This document shows positions 47,680 to 60,498 of a stretch of DNA of 64,000 nt, one piece after another; position 1 is the first letter of the stretch; each line of letters starts with the position of its first letter. Location: contig NC_134828.1 in assembly GCF_004210375.1 (NCBI RefSeq), positions 21,196,400-21,260,399 of the forward strand. The letters are read 5' to 3'. The translations under genes were made by a program, and so were the position numbers. The notes below the pieces were generated by a model, which was given only the letters and a program-made list of their open reading frames with translations, was not told the origin of the DNA and made no database searches. The DNA comes from Tachypleus tridentatus (lineage: Eukaryota; Arthropoda; Merostomata; Xiphosura; Limulidae).

Positions 47680-48425
47680 AACTTCTTACCAACTCAATGA
47701 AGAAAAAACTGTATGAATGGGGTCTGAAATACAAGAACTGGACGCAAGAACAATGGAGGAAGGTGTTATTCAGTGAGTAAACTCATTTATTCGTACAGGG
47801 TCAAAGAAGTCTGCATGTTCGCAGATCTCCAGGTGAGAAACTTCGGGAATATTACATCAATCAGTTCGTAAAACATCCCTTGAAGAAGATGTTTTGGGGC
47901 TTTTTCAGCTGCTATTGCGTCGGAGGCTTACATGTCGTAGAAGGTATGAGGCGAGGACCACAGTACATCGAAGTTTTGCAGAGAAGAGTCGTTCCAGAAT
48001 TGAAAAAGAGATTTCCAGATGGATCTGGCATTTTTCAGCAAGATCTGGCTCCGTGCCACAAATCTAAACTTCTGAAGAATTTTATGACTAAAACGCGAAT
48101 AAAGGTGCTGGACTGGCTTGGAAACTCTCCGGACTTAAATCCTATTGAAAATCTTTGAGCGATTTGTAAAGAAAGTCTTCGGGGAAAATATTATACTACG
48201 AAAGATAAGCTAATTGAGGTGTGGTACCGCAATCCAAAAATTAGTAAAGATTACAGTCAACTCGTGGATTCAATGACAAAGCGGAGTAATGATCTTCTGA
48301 AAAATAAAGGCCGTCATATCATGTATTAATTTGTGAGTAATTTTTGGATTCTCAGAAATAAAACGCAAAAAATTGAAAAATCGTAATTTTCTGTCTTGTT
48401 TCAATTAATTTGCACAAGGGTGTGA
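47680..48425 (+). pseudogene. Tc1-type transposase remnant (DD34E), right copy
   Basis: Plus-strand mirror of 31725-32470. From QLLTNSMKKKLYEWGLKYKN (linker after the HTH domain, itself absent) through KNWTQEQWRKVLFSE-stop, MFWGFFSCYCVGGLHVVEGM, FQQDLAPCHKSK, LDWLGNSPDLNPIENL, TGA in place of the Trp codon, and on to NDLLKNKGRHIMY and a stop near 48329. Both arms share the same disabling changes, so the element was dead before the arms separated. Terminal sequence AATTTGCACAAGGGTGTGA near 48410-48425; no 5' partner. Confidence 0.85.
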
Positions 48426-48614
48426 TTGCCAAAGTCAAAACTTTAATGCGAAGTCAGCTGGCCTTGTAGGAAGTAATAAAACCATTGGAGAGGTTACACT
48501 CTGTTTGACCTTTGGTAACGAATCCAGTAAGTTTATCAGAAAATTTAGATAACGTATAAAAAATATTGAAGAGCTAGAAACTGGTTTCATAGAGACGTGA
48601 GAAAAATTATCTGG

Positions 48615-48750
48615 AGATTAGGTTTGATTATTTTAAGCACAAGACTATGCAATGGGATATCTATGATATGCCCAACATAGGTATCAAAATCCGACTTTTT
48701 TAGTATGGAAATTCTGCAAAATTACCGTTAAACCACTGGAGGGCGTTCTA
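48615..48750 (-). mobile_element. tRNA-like SINE (family C), right copy
   Basis: Mirror of 31399-31530. Confidence 0.75.
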
Positions 48751-50412
48751 AAGAGAAAAGTGAAGATCTACAAGGGTGCAATAAGTTATCAATAGTTAGG
48801 CTTAGGAAGAGGCAGGTGGTCATAGAATCAAATGTTAACTCTGAAAATAAATCTGATTTCACACTTTTAAAGTTCTCGTCCATTGTCAGATAAAGTGATT
48901 TCAATCGCATGTTAGAAGTATGTACTATTAAAGCTATAATTTTAAAGAGCCATACATGTAAGCTTAATTATGAATGTATGTATTTTGAAATACCAATGTC
49001 TTCTGAAAGTAAGTTCATGAGATTTTCTAGTTATCATTACATTACCTTAATTTAAACTACTGTTTTAACAGGTTTTCTTTTATTTTTACATTCCAATTAC
49101 GATTTTTTTTATAAATTCACGCTTTTACGTGAATAACAGAAGCGTATTGCTTCATTTTTTGTAAAATTACGACGATAAGAGTGTAAGCACCAACATTTTG
49201 AGCAACAAAATTTGTGTTTGTTAGAACTACAGTTTCGTTCCCTAAGAGCTAATGGACAGAAAAAGACTCGTTAGGTTAAAAACGTGGAAGTTCGATCACA
49301 TTTGGAAGAAGCCATCAGTGGCAAATGGTGTTGGCTTGAGAGAAGTGATACATGGTCAGTCGAAGTATTAAGTAATGTGGAACAAAACATTGTGCATTTC
49401 ATTCTGTAATGAAGTCTGTTCTGTATAACTGAAGAACAAAGTTGCTTTATGAAACTTCATATTATGTAAAACTAGAATTCAGTAAGTTTTTATTGCCAAT
49501 ATTACTTGGCTTGTATAAGTTTTATAGTTGCAATAAATACTAGAACGAATTTGGTTTGGGGGTTATCAAATTACAGTTTTGCCATTTAAATAGTTTTTGC
49601 TTTGAAAAACATTGTAGACCAGTAACTCCTGTGATTTTTCAGATGATGGCCGCGTAAGTCAGGCTGAAAATGTGTTTCTTGATGAATACATTATTCCTTA
49701 AATAGAGTTTTGTTTAGTATGCAATGTTTAATAATACAGTCCACGAATCAAGTTTTAGAGGACCTGATGTGGTTCCAGTGTTGTGGGTCATTGTGGTGCG
49801 TGAATAAAATTTTGAGATAAATATTTAAATATCACATAGTAAGGAATAAACGATAACTATTGTTAAGAGAGTTTTAAGGCTTTGGTAACAGTCATTAAAG
49901 TGTGTCACTTACAAATAGCAATAATAACCAGAAACCTTAACTAGAGTTATGAAAGTAACCTCGCGTCATAAATGGTAAGGGTACTTAGTATATTTGTGAT
50001 AGTGATATTTTCAAGTGTTTTCGTACTTTTTCGCATGTTTAGTCTGATTCAAGATATTTTAAAAGTTCTGATCAACACCACATGTATGGGGATAAATAAA
50101 ACCTCAAGGTTATCTCACATAAAAGTATTAAATATCCTGTTATTTAAAAACATCCATGTTTATTACAATAATAGGAAATTAAATCTCTAATAAAAGATTG
50201 ATACTACAGTGTTTCGCTAACGTGTTTTGAAAGTCAAAGTAATGAAATAAAAAAGGTGTACTTCACGTTTCGAAATCTAGATAATTTACAGTTATTCATA
50301 GTTAAATTTGTTGCAGTTTTCTTTTAGTTTCAGTTTTATGAAACTGTATAATTATTTTTTTTCATTTTTCCATGAACAATAACAACATTTGTATTTTTTT
50401 CTCAACATCCAG
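48751..50412. other. Unique arm sequence upstream of the PDZ exon
   Basis: Contains the unoccupied SINE site at 49152-49163. No further exon recognised. A 72-codon plus frame at 49972-50190 matches nothing known. Confidence 0.45.
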
Positions 50413-50513
50413 CTGTCACCACTATTGAGGATTTTGTAGATACAACTATTGTCCTCAAGAAAGACAACAATGAACTGGGGATTAGTGTCACAGGGGGAAA
50501 TGACACCTATTTG
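50413..50513 (+). CDS. PDZ-domain scaffold protein, first exon of the last PDZ domain
   Basis: 101-nt exon, acceptor aacatccag, donor gtaaga, encoding VTTIEDFVDTTIVLKKDNNE and LGISVTGGNDTYL. The LGISVTGG block stands at the carboxylate-binding loop (GLGF position) and leads into strand beta B. It ends in phase 0, and the next exon found is 60499-60582, reading EAIVVTDV, which continues the PDZ fold exactly. The intron is about 10 kb and holds four minisatellites and several SINEs. PDZ domains bind C-terminal peptides of membrane and junction proteins. The style GAAFQDGRLKRGDALLA recalls multi-PDZ scaffolds of the MPDZ/PATJ type, but the orthologue is not identified. Confidence 0.88.
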
Positions 50514-51304
50514 GTAAGATATTAAAAACTGATGACCAATTCCTAGGTTGGGTTAAGTTTGTAAGTCTACTGTAAGTGACGTCACCAAAATGTATACAAT
50601 AACGAGACATTTATAACTGTAGTAGTCTGCTTCAGAAGAACAATCTATAAAATAACATTGTTTACTTACTTTAAGCATAGAGATTCACAATGGTCCATCC
50701 TCATTGTATTTCTACAGGAGTGAACCCTGAAATTTAGCATTCTTAAGCCCTTATATTTACTGTTCAGCTGCCGGCAGTATTATATTTATTAACGAAATTT
50801 AAATTAGTCTGAGATTTCTCATGGAGACTTCATTCTTAAATCTTTAAGAAACCCACACTGAGGAGATTGAAACTTAATAAATTTGAACCAAATTAGGGTA
50901 ATTCTTTAGATATCAGTAACAATACTTGTCACTTCTGTATATTCAAGAGTAAAATGTTTTGCTTGAAACTTTATGAAACACAGTTTGCGAACTACATTTT
51001 GTCTCGTATTTTCATGCAAGGTTACAAAAGGGTTACCTACGTATAGCACTCTTTAATTTTTTGACCTGATAGACAGGAGAGAAAGCAGCACTCGCCACCA
51101 AATCTCAGGCTACTGTTATTTTGTTTGACAAAATATTTGGATTGGACCGACACTTGAAAAGTGCACTCATGGGCGTAAAGTGTGAACATGTTTGTTTGTA
51201 CGGTGAATCATTAACCATCAGGTTCACAGTCCGTATAATCCAACAACATGGTTTCACTCAGCCTCAAACCCAAGATTTGTAAACAGTACATACACTTCGT
51301 AAAA
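50514..51304 (+). other. PDZ-gene intron
   Basis: Mirror of 28431-29222; nothing recognised. Confidence 0.5.
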
Positions 51305-52515
51305 ATTAGGAAGTATCTGTATACCAGTAAAGAACTCCACTAAACTCCTGTAGAGATTTAAGGAAATACCTGTATACCAGTAAAGAACTCCACTAAACTA
51401 GTACTATCCTTTAGAGATTTAAGGAACTATCTGTATACCAGTAAAGAACTCCACTAAACTAGTACTATCCTTTAGAGATTTAAGGAACTATCTGTATACC
51501 AGTAAAGAACTCCACTAAACTAGTACTATCCTTTAGAGATTTAAGGAAATATCTGTATACCAGTAAAGAACTCCACTAAACTCCTGTAGAGATTTAAGGA
51601 AATATCTGTATACCAGTAAAGAACTCCACTAAACTAGTACTATCCTGTAGAGATTTAAGGAAATATCTGTATACCAGTAAAGAACTCCACTAAACTAGTA
51701 CTATCCTTTAGAGATTTAAGGAAATATCTGTATACCAGTAAAGAACTCCACTAAACTAGTACTATCCTTTAGAGATTTAAGGAAATATCTGTATACCAGT
51801 AAAGAACTCCACTAAACTAGTGCTATCCTTTAGAGATTTAAAGAACTATCTGTATACCAGTAAAGAACTCCACTAAACTAGTACTATTCTTTAGAGATTT
51901 AAGGAAATATCTGTTTACCAGTAAAGAACTCCACTAAACTAGTACTATCTTTTAGAGATTTAAGGAAATATCTGAATACCAGTAAAGAACTCCACTAAAC
52001 TAGTACTATCCTGTAGAGATTTAAGGAAATATCTGTATACCAGTAAAGAACTCCACTAAACTAGTACTATCCTTTAGAGATTTAAGGAAATATCTGTATA
52101 CCAGTAAAGAACTCCACTAAACTTGTACTGTCCTTTAGAGATTTAAGGAAATATCTGTATACCAGTAAAGAACTCCACTAAACTAGTACTATCCTTTAGA
52201 GATTTAAGGAACTATCTGAATACGAGAAAAGAACTTTACTAAACTAGTACTATCCTTTAGTGATTTAAAGGAAATATCTGTATACCAGTAAAGAACTCCA
52301 CTAAACTAGTACTATCCTTTAGAGATTTAAGGAAATATCTGTATACCAGTAAAGAACTCCACTAAACTAATACTATCCTTTAGAGATTTAAGGAAATATC
52401 TGTATACCAGTAAAGAACTCCACTAAACTATTACTCTCCTTTAGAGATTTAAGGAAATATCTGTATACCAGTAAAGAACTCCACTAAACTTGTGCTATCC
52501 TGTAGAGATTTAATA
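51305..52515. repeat. ~59-bp minisatellite, about 20 units (right copy)
   Basis: Mirror of 26860-28430 with fewer units. Confidence 0.92.
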
Positions 52516-53269
52516 CTGACGAGAATACTTGTTATTTTTTTGAATTAAAACAGAACCATTCTGCTGGAAGAGGGTCTAACATTTCAAATATTGTCTCAAA
52601 TGTAATCAACCCTCGTGCTAGTGAGACAATTAAAAGTAATACTTCTTACTCTGACATTGAAAAGACGTCAAAACTAAAACCTTACGATGTTAGCGCCAGG
52701 AAGCGCGTGACGTTAGTAGGAGTTTGTTGATAAAAACTGTGGCTCCTGCCTGTGTTGATTAATTACCACATCAAAAGCTATTGGGAAACAGCAACAAGTC
52801 GCTGCTAAAAGTGATTTTATTGGCTGTACATCATATTGAAAGTCAGAACACCCCATTTGAAAATAGGCTAAATATAACTTTTCAACACAACTTCTGGTAT
52901 CTACACTTATGAGATGGTTAAATAAAACTTAAAAGTGAACCATCAACAATGTGTTTGTACTTTCACTTGAGAACTCTATTGATGCAGAAATCCTACAGAA
53001 AAACCTATGTCTTGTAGGTTAGCAAAGGCCGCTACGTGACCTAAAGGTAAAGAAACGTTGTACATAAAAACTCTGCTTCATCATTAAATATTACACAGTA
53101 TTCACTATATTTAACCTCCATTTCATTTGACTATTTCAGTTGTGCCACATTATCGTTTCCTCAACTTATAATTATATATTCAAGTTCTTTATTCTTGTGT
53201 GTTGTAATTATTCTGTTGTAATTACAAATATTGTTTGCTTGTTTTCTATCCCACGTTACTGATGATGAA
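52516..53269. other. Unique arm sequence (PDZ intron)
   Basis: Mirror of 26101-26859. Confidence 0.5.
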
Positions 53270-53720
53270 ATTGTGAGAATTCCCACACATTTAATAAATG
53301 TTTCCTGTTTTCACACTTGTGCTTTGTTTTATCATTAAGTTATGTTTTATTTTGATGATTCCCAAACATTTAATAAATGTTTCCTGTTATCTCGTTTGTA
53401 CTTTGTTTTATTATTATATTTTATTTTGAGGATTCCCAAACATTTAATAAATGTTTCATGTTATCACCTTTGTGCTTTGTTTTATTATTATGTTTTATTG
53501 TGAGGATTCCCAAACATTTAATAAATGTTTCCTGTTACCACGTTTGTGCTTTGTTTTATTATTATATCTTATTGTGAGGATTCCCAAACATTTAACAAAT
53601 GTTTCCTGTTATCACGTTTGTGTTTTGTTTTATCATTAAATTATGTTTTATTTTGAGGATTCCCAAACATTTAATAAATGTTTCCTATTATCACGTTTGT
53701 GTTTGTTTTATCATTAACTG
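53270..53720. repeat. ~75-bp minisatellite, about 6 units (right copy)
   Basis: Mirror of 25689-26100, with the near-palindrome AAACATTTAATAAATGTTT in each unit. Confidence 0.9.
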
Positions 53721-54207
53721 TGAAGGTTTATAAATATCAAATCGGAGTTTGATCGAAACACCACAGTTTGTCGATAGAGTAATCAACAAGAGACAAACAA
53801 AAGGACAACATTTAGTTTTCTAAAATTGTCATTCAATTATTAAAAAAGTGAAGCATACTTTGTTTGAAAACAATGACGACCATTAATATGTCAAAGGAAA
53901 ATTATTTTTATTCTTCAAAAGAATCAAGTAATTTGTGTTTACGTTTCGAGTTCTATTTGATGTGGTCGTTTCCGAAATGCCAGTAACGTGCATCAACCTG
54001 CAAACGATTTTTTTCAAAGAATTGATGGCACGAGCGACTCTTTAGAGACAACATGAATCAAATGAACAACGGGGAAATCAAACTAAAATAGATTTAAACT
54101 AATTATACGATTGTCTCTCAGTTTAACACTTGGCGAAACACAAATTTACATAAATTTTGTGAAACATTTCATCAAGGAAACAGGTGAAGGGTGATTAGTT
54201 AGAATTA
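53721..54207. other. Unique arm sequence (PDZ intron)
   Basis: Mirror of 25161-25688. Confidence 0.5.
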
Positions 54208-57200
54208 AAAGTAAAATGTTAGAGTTTCAAGACGCTGATCTTTGTTGTTGCTTCAAGTTTGAAGTCGCTGACCTTTGTAAGTGATTAGAGTTTCAAGACG
54301 CTGACCTTTCTTGGTGATTAGAGTTTCAAGACGCTGACCTTTGCTGGTGATTAGACTTTCAAGACTCTGACCTTTGTTAGTGATTAGAGTTTCAAGACGC
54401 TGACCTTTGTTGGTGATTAGAGTTTCAAGACGATGACCTTTGTTAGTGATCAGAGTTTCAAGACGATGACCTTTGTTGGTGATTACAGTTTCAAGACGGT
54501 GACCTTTTTTAGTGATTAGAGTTTCAAGACGCTGACCTTTGTTGGTGATTACAGTCTCAAAACTCTGAACTTTGTTGGTTATTAGAATTTCAAGACGCTG
54601 ATTTTTGTTGATAGTTAGAGTTTCAAGACGCTGACCTTTGTTGGTGATTAGAGTTTCAAGACACTGACCTTTGTTTGTGATTAGAGTTTCAAAAGGCTGA
54701 CCTTTGTTTGTGATTAGAGTTTCAAGACGCTGACCTTTGTTTGTGATTAGAGTTTCTAGACGCTGACCCTTGTTAGTGATTAGAGTTTCAAGTCGCTGTC
54801 CTTTGTTGGTGACCAGAGTTTGAAGACGCTGACCTTTGTTGGTGATTAGAGTTTTAAGGCGCTGACCTTTGTTGGTGATTAGAGTTTTAAGACGCTGACC
54901 TTTTTTGGTGATTAGAGTTTCAAGACGTTGACCTTTGTTGGTGATTAGAGTTTCAAGACGCTGACCTGTGTTAGTGATTAGAGTTTTAAGACGCTGACCT
55001 TTGTTGGTGATTAGATTTTGAAGACGCTGACATTTTTTAGTGATTAGAGTTTTAAGACATTGACCTTTGTTGGTGATTAGAGTTTCAAGACATTGACCTT
55101 TGTTGGTGATTAGAGTTTCAAGACGCTGACCTGTGTTGGTGATTAGAGTTTTAAGACGCTGACCTTTTTTGGTGATTAGAGTTTGAAGACGCTGACCTTT
55201 GTTGGTGATTAGAGTTTCAAGACGCTGACCTTTGTTGGTGATTAGATTTTCAACACATTGACCTTTGTTAATGATTAGAGTTTCAAGACGCTGACCTTTG
55301 TTGGTGATTAGACTTTCAAGACTCTGACCTTTGTTAGTGATTAGAGTTTCAAGACGATGACCTTTGTTGGTGATTAGAGTTTCAAGACGATGACCTTTGT
55401 TAGTGATCAGAGTTTCAAGACGATGACCTTTGTTGGTGATTACAGTTTCAAGACGCTGACCTTTTTTAGTGATTAGAGTTTCAAGACGCTGACCTTTGTT
55501 GGTGATTAGAGTTTCAAAACTCTGAACTTTGTTGGTGATTAGAATTTCAAGACGCTGATTTTTGTTGATAGTTAGAGTTTCAAGACGCTGACCTTTGTTG
55601 GTGATTAGAGTTTCATGACGCTGATCTTTGTTAGTGATTAGAGTTTCAAGACGCTGACCTTTGTTGATGCTTACAGTTTCAAGACGCTGACCTTTGTTTG
55701 TGATTAGAGTTTCTAGACGCTGACCCTTGTTAGTGATTAGAGTTTCAAGTCGCTGTCCTAGGTTAGTGATTAGAGTTTCAAGACGCTGACCTTTGTTGGT
55801 GATTAGAGTTTCAAGACGCTGACCTTTGTTGGTGATTAGAGTTTCAAGACGCTGACCTTTTTTGGTGATTAGAGTTTCAAGACGCTGACCTTTGTTGGTG
55901 ATTAGAGTTTCAAGACGCTGACCTTTTTTGGTGATTAGAGTTTTAAGACATTGACCTTTGTTGGTGATTAGAGTTTCAAGACATTGACCTTTGTTGGTGA
56001 TTAGAGTTTCAAGACGCTGACCTTTGTTGGTGATTAGAGTTTCAAGACGCTGACCTTTTTTGGTGATTAGAGTTTCAAGACGCTGACCTTTGTTGGTGAT
56101 TAGAGTTTCAAGACGCTGACCTTTGTTGGTGATTAGAGTTTCAAGACGCTGACCTTTGTTAGTGATTAGAGTTTCAAGACGCTGACCTTTGTTGATGATT
56201 AGAGTTTCAAGACGCTGACCTTTGTTGGTGATTAGAGTTTCAAGACATTGACCTTTGTTGGTGATTAGAGTTTCAAGACGCTGACCTTTGTTGGTGATTA
56301 GAGTTTCAAGACGCTGACCTTTGTTAGTGATTAGAGTTTCAAGACGCTGACCTTGTTGGTGATTAGAGTTTCAAGACGCTGACCTTTGTTGGTGATTAGA
56401 GTTTCAAGACGCTGACCTTTGTTGGTGATTAGAGTTTCAAGACGCTGACCTTTGTTAGTGATTAGAGTTTCAAGACGCTGACCTTTGTTGGTGATTAGAG
56501 TTTCAAGACATTGACCTTTGTTGGTGATTAGAGTTTCAAGACATTGACCTTTGTTGGTGATTAGAGTTTCAAGACGCTGACCTTTGTTGGTGATTAGAGT
56601 TTCAAGACGCTGACCTTTGTTGATGCTTAGAGTTTCAAGACGCTGACCTTTGTTGGTGATTAGAGTTTCAAGACGTTGACCTTTGTTGGTGATTAGAGTT
56701 TCAAGACGCTGACCTTTGTTGGTGATTAGAGTTTCAAGACGCTGACCTTTGTTGGTGATTAGAGTTTCAAGACGCTGACCTTTGTTGGTGATTAGAGTTT
56801 CAAGACGCTGACCTTTGTTGGTGATTAGAGTTTCAGGACGCTGACCTTTGTTGGTGATTAGAGTTTGACCTTTGTTGGTGATTAGAGTTTCAAGACGCTG
56901 ACCTTTGTTGGTGATTAGAGTTTCCTGACTTTGTTTGATTAGAGTTTCAAGACGCTGACCTTTGTTGGTGATTAGAGTTTCAAGACATTGACCTTTGTTG
57001 GTGATTAGAGTTTCAAGACGCTGACCTTTGTTGGTGATTAGAGTTTCAAGACGCTGACCTTTGTTGGTGATTAGAGTTTCAAGACGCTGACCTTTGTTGG
57101 TGATTAGAGTTTCAAGACGCTGACCTTTGTTGGTGATTAGAGTTTCAAGACGCTGACCTTTGTTGGTGATTAGAGTTTCAAGACGCTGACCTTTGTTGTT

Positions 57201-58005
57201 GGTGATTAGAGTTTCAAGACGCTGACCTTTGTTGGTGATTAGAGTTTCAAGACGCTGACCTTTGTTGGTGATTAGAGTTTCAAGACGCTGACCTTTGTTG
57301 GTGATTAGAGTTTCAAGACGCTGACCTTTGTTATGATTAGAGTTTCAAGACGCTGACCTTTGTTGGTGATTAGAGTTTCAAGACGCTGACCTTTGTTGGT
57401 GATTAGAGTTTCAAGACGCTGACCTTTGTTGGTGATTAGAGTTTCAAGACGCTGACCTTTGTTGGTGATTAGAGTTTCAAGACGCTGACCTTTGTTTATG
57501 CTTAGAGTTTCAAGACGCTGACCTTTGTTGGTGATTAGAGTTTCAAGACATTGACCTTTGTTGGTGATTAGAGTTTCAAGTCGCTGACCTTGTTGGTGAT
57601 TAGAGTTTCAAGACATTGACCTTTGTTGGTGATTAGAGTTTCAAGACGCTGACCTTTGTTGGTGATTAGAGTTTCAAGACGCTGACCTTTGTTGGTGATT
57701 AGAGTTTCAAGACGCTGACCTTTGTTGGTGATTAGAGTTTCAAGACGCTGACCTTTGTTGGTGATTAGAGTTTCAAGACGCTGACCTTTGTTGGTGATTA
57801 GAGTTTCAAGACGCTGACCTTTGTTGGTGATTAGAGTTTCAAGACGCTGACCTTTGTTGGTGATTAGAGTTTCAAGACGCTGACCTTTGTTGGTGATTAG
57901 AGTTTCAAGACGCTGACCTTTGTTGGTGATTAGAGTTTCAAGAGATTGACCTTTGTTGGTGATTAGAGTTTCAAGACGCTGACACTTGTTGGTGTGTAAC
58001 ATGAC
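54208..58005. repeat. 33-bp minisatellite, right copy (~115 units)
   Basis: Unit GTTTCAAGACGCTGACCTTT GTTGGTGATTAGA. It is more homogeneous toward 56000-58000, where many units are identical, and more varied near 54200-55700. The minus strand has an ATG-started frame of 144 codons (57568-58002) made only of the 11-residue repeat QRLETLITNKG. It ends sharply at about 58005 into unique sequence. Confidence 0.95.
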
Positions 58006-58339
58006 AATAGGAATTGATAAAATCCTGTTTAGAATGAAATTGATTCTTTACCGGTTTTATTTCGAACGTAGGTTGTTTGGTGACGATTAGTGAGAAGGAA
58101 GACATCTTCATACTTCTCGACGGAACTGTTCGTGACCAGAAGCAAGCTACCTAATAATAAAAATCAGAACGAGAAAGAAATTTGATATTTAAAGATACTA
58201 GTCTCCGTGACAGGCTGATAAAAGATACTTAACGTTCCTAGTCAATATCAGAAAACTATCATAATTAGAATGCATTAGTTGGGAACCATTACTGTTAACG
58301 ACATTTTTGGCCGTAATTCCAATAATATCTATTCGCTCT
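58006..58339 (+). other. PDZ-gene intron, unique
   Basis: First sequence outside the inverted repeat on this side; no feature recognised. Confidence 0.5.
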
Positions 58340-58420
58340 GGGTGAAACCTAGTGGTTAGCTTACCAAGATTAGAAATGCGACGATTTCTGTTCGAGTTCC
58401 ATTGCTGAAAAAAACAACAA
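58340..58420 (+). mobile_element. tRNA-like SINE head fragment
   Basis: GAAACCTAGTGGTTAGCTTA (box A-like) and TTCTGTTCGAGTTCC (box B-like), followed by an A-rich run. Confidence 0.5.
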
Positions 58421-58432
58421 ATTCCAGTGTAG

Positions 58433-58677
58433 ATAGGTGGTTAGGGCATTCAATTCGTAATCTCAGGGTTACGGGTTTGAATCCCCATCCTACCAAGCGT
58501 GCTCGCCCTTTCAGCCGTGGGACGTTGTGATGTTATGGGCAATCTCATTCTTAGTTGATAAAGACTAGCCCAAAAGTTGGTGATGATGACTAGCTACCTT
58601 CCCTTTAGTTTTACACTGTTAAATTAAGGACAGCTAGCGCAGATATCGCTCGTGTAGCTCTGTGTGAAAGTCAAAAA
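58433..58677 (+). mobile_element. tRNA-derived SINE (family A)
   Basis: Head GATAGGTGGTTAGGGCATTC, box B GGGTTTGAATCCCC, diverged body, tail GTGTGAAAGTCAAAAACC. Confidence 0.82.
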
Positions 58678-58843
58678 CCGTTAACTCTAGGGCTACTCTT
58701 TTACCAACGAACAGTGAGATTGACCGTGACATTATAAGGCCTTCACGGTTAAAAGACGAGCATGTTTGGTGTGGCGGGGATTCGAACCCGCGACCCTCGG
58801 ATTACGAGTCGAGCGTACTAACCACCTAGCTATTCCAGGACAG
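58678..58843 (-). mobile_element. tRNA-derived SINE (family A), truncated, head-on with the previous copy
   Basis: Antisense copy lacking the tail: from GGGCTACTCTTTTACCAACG to a well-kept head (GGATTCGAACCCGCGACCCT, ACCACCTAGCTATTCCAGG). It abuts the preceding plus-strand SINE tail-to-body. Confidence 0.82.
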
Positions 58844-60051
58844 ACAATAATTTTTCACCATATTCGGACATCTTAAGAGATATACATTAGTTCCAAATTC
58901 TATGGTAAAACAATGTTGAATATTCTTTAAAATGTACTTTTAAAATATTTAAACATTGCAGAAAAACTTAATTAATCAAATATCTATAAAGAAAAATAGG
59001 TTTGGTTCTTATATACAAAACACTAGTACAAGAAAGTGCGTAAATTACTAGTTAAGACTAACGATTTGGCAATTTGTTGTTTTTTACGCACATTGCTATG
59101 ATGACAGAAAAGTGTGCGTAGTTTGTTAAAAACCAATAACTGTCAAGATTTTACTGTATGTAAATTATTAGCCACTGGGCTCACACAACCTTAAATCCGC
59201 CACTGCACACTTGGCTTATGACAGCTAACGTTAGTTCAGGACATGTTATATATAACTTGTCGGTGTATGACATACTAGGTTTAATGAAAGTGAACGTTAT
59301 TTGAAGACATCTTATAACTTGTCATGTGTGACACACTAGGCTTGTGACACAAAATTCAAAAATATGCTATGTAAGTCAATATAAAACCAAAACTAGAGAA
59401 TAAATGAATTAGTGAAATGTTTAATACATATAATGATGGATGCAGGGTAAATTATTGGTTATAAAGAATGTCTCATTCAAATATTGGACAAATTAAGATA
59501 ATACGTGTGATAAAAACTGATAACAGTGTCATAATAGTTGTCACACTGAAATAATAAAATAAGAGTTTTATTTGTAAATTATAGAACACATAATTAATTT
59601 GTAAATTATAATTAAGTCTAGACTAAATTGTTTGATGTAATCACATCTTAAGACACCCACAATGCGCCTTTGTCCAATTTAATAATTTACCAAATAATAC
59701 CTTCTGCCTATGAAAGCACCGTCCACTTTTGTAAGACCAATGCAGGTAAATATATTAAAACTGTAAACATAAGTTGAGAACAACTGAAATCTATAAGCAG
59801 TTCTACGAAAGTAATAGTTTCCAATCCTATATAAGCTTGGTAATAACATCTACTAATAGATCCCTTGGTTACAATATCTGTTTCTAGGAGTGCACCCTCT
59901 GTTACTAGTTCGTCGCCTAGCAACACGCTCTATGTTGAATAACCCTTAACTATATTATCACATGGCATCTCCTAGCAACGCATTATTTGATACTACTTCC
60001 TAACATAATCGTATCTGGTTTGTAGGACAATGAGATCGTTACACGTGTCAC
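58844..60051 (+). other. PDZ-gene intron, unique
   Basis: AT-rich; no exon or repeat recognised. Confidence 0.45.
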
Positions 60052-60252
60052 TCTCTGGTGGCGGACCATGAAACACTCGCCCTAATTACAACACCACCTA
60101 CCGTTAACTCTTTCCGTGAAAGAGTAGTGGGATTGACTGTGGCTCTGTAAACCCCATAACTGAAAGGGCAAGCACGTTCAGAAACGCGGTTTCGAAGTCG
60201 TGGCCTACAGATTGCGAGTTAGGAGCTCTAATTACCAAACTATGCACGGCCT
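60052..60252 (-). mobile_element. tRNA-derived SINE (family A), old copy
   Basis: Antisense, diverged: GTTAACTCTTTCCGTGAAAG, GTAGTGGGATTGACTGTGGC, head remnant near CCAAACTATGCACGGCCTG. Confidence 0.7.
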
Positions 60253-60498
60253 GTATTAAATAAAAACAAAACTATAGATTTATAATTGAATGGCATAACT
60301 AGAATTAATTAAACGTTATATGGCTTATTTTAAATATTAACTCTACGTTATAGATCAGAATTTGTTTTACAAGTAAATTATTCGCTTGGAGAATAAACAG
60401 TTTAAGATCTTTAGTGAGAAAGCAGCTTATCAATAGAACTTGTCGTGAGTCTAATACAATAATAATTGTTATTTAATAGCTCACATCTTATCTTATAG

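Larger units (their letters stand above)
41436..58005. repeat. Right arm of the giant inverted repeat
   Basis: Reverse complement of 19010-38714 as detailed there. It is shorter, mainly because of fewer minisatellite units and lack of one SINE. Single-copy stretches look nearly identical with scattered base changes (for example near 43398, one extra A in the poly-A of CTCAAAGGTCAG; near 44860, TATATGG versus the left-arm equivalent). Confidence 0.95.

Noticed and set aside
57568-58002. ATG-started 144-codon frame on the minus strand
   Set aside because: Made entirely of the 33-bp minisatellite; the start lies at the array edge. No sign of a gene around it, so listed only as a property of the repeat.
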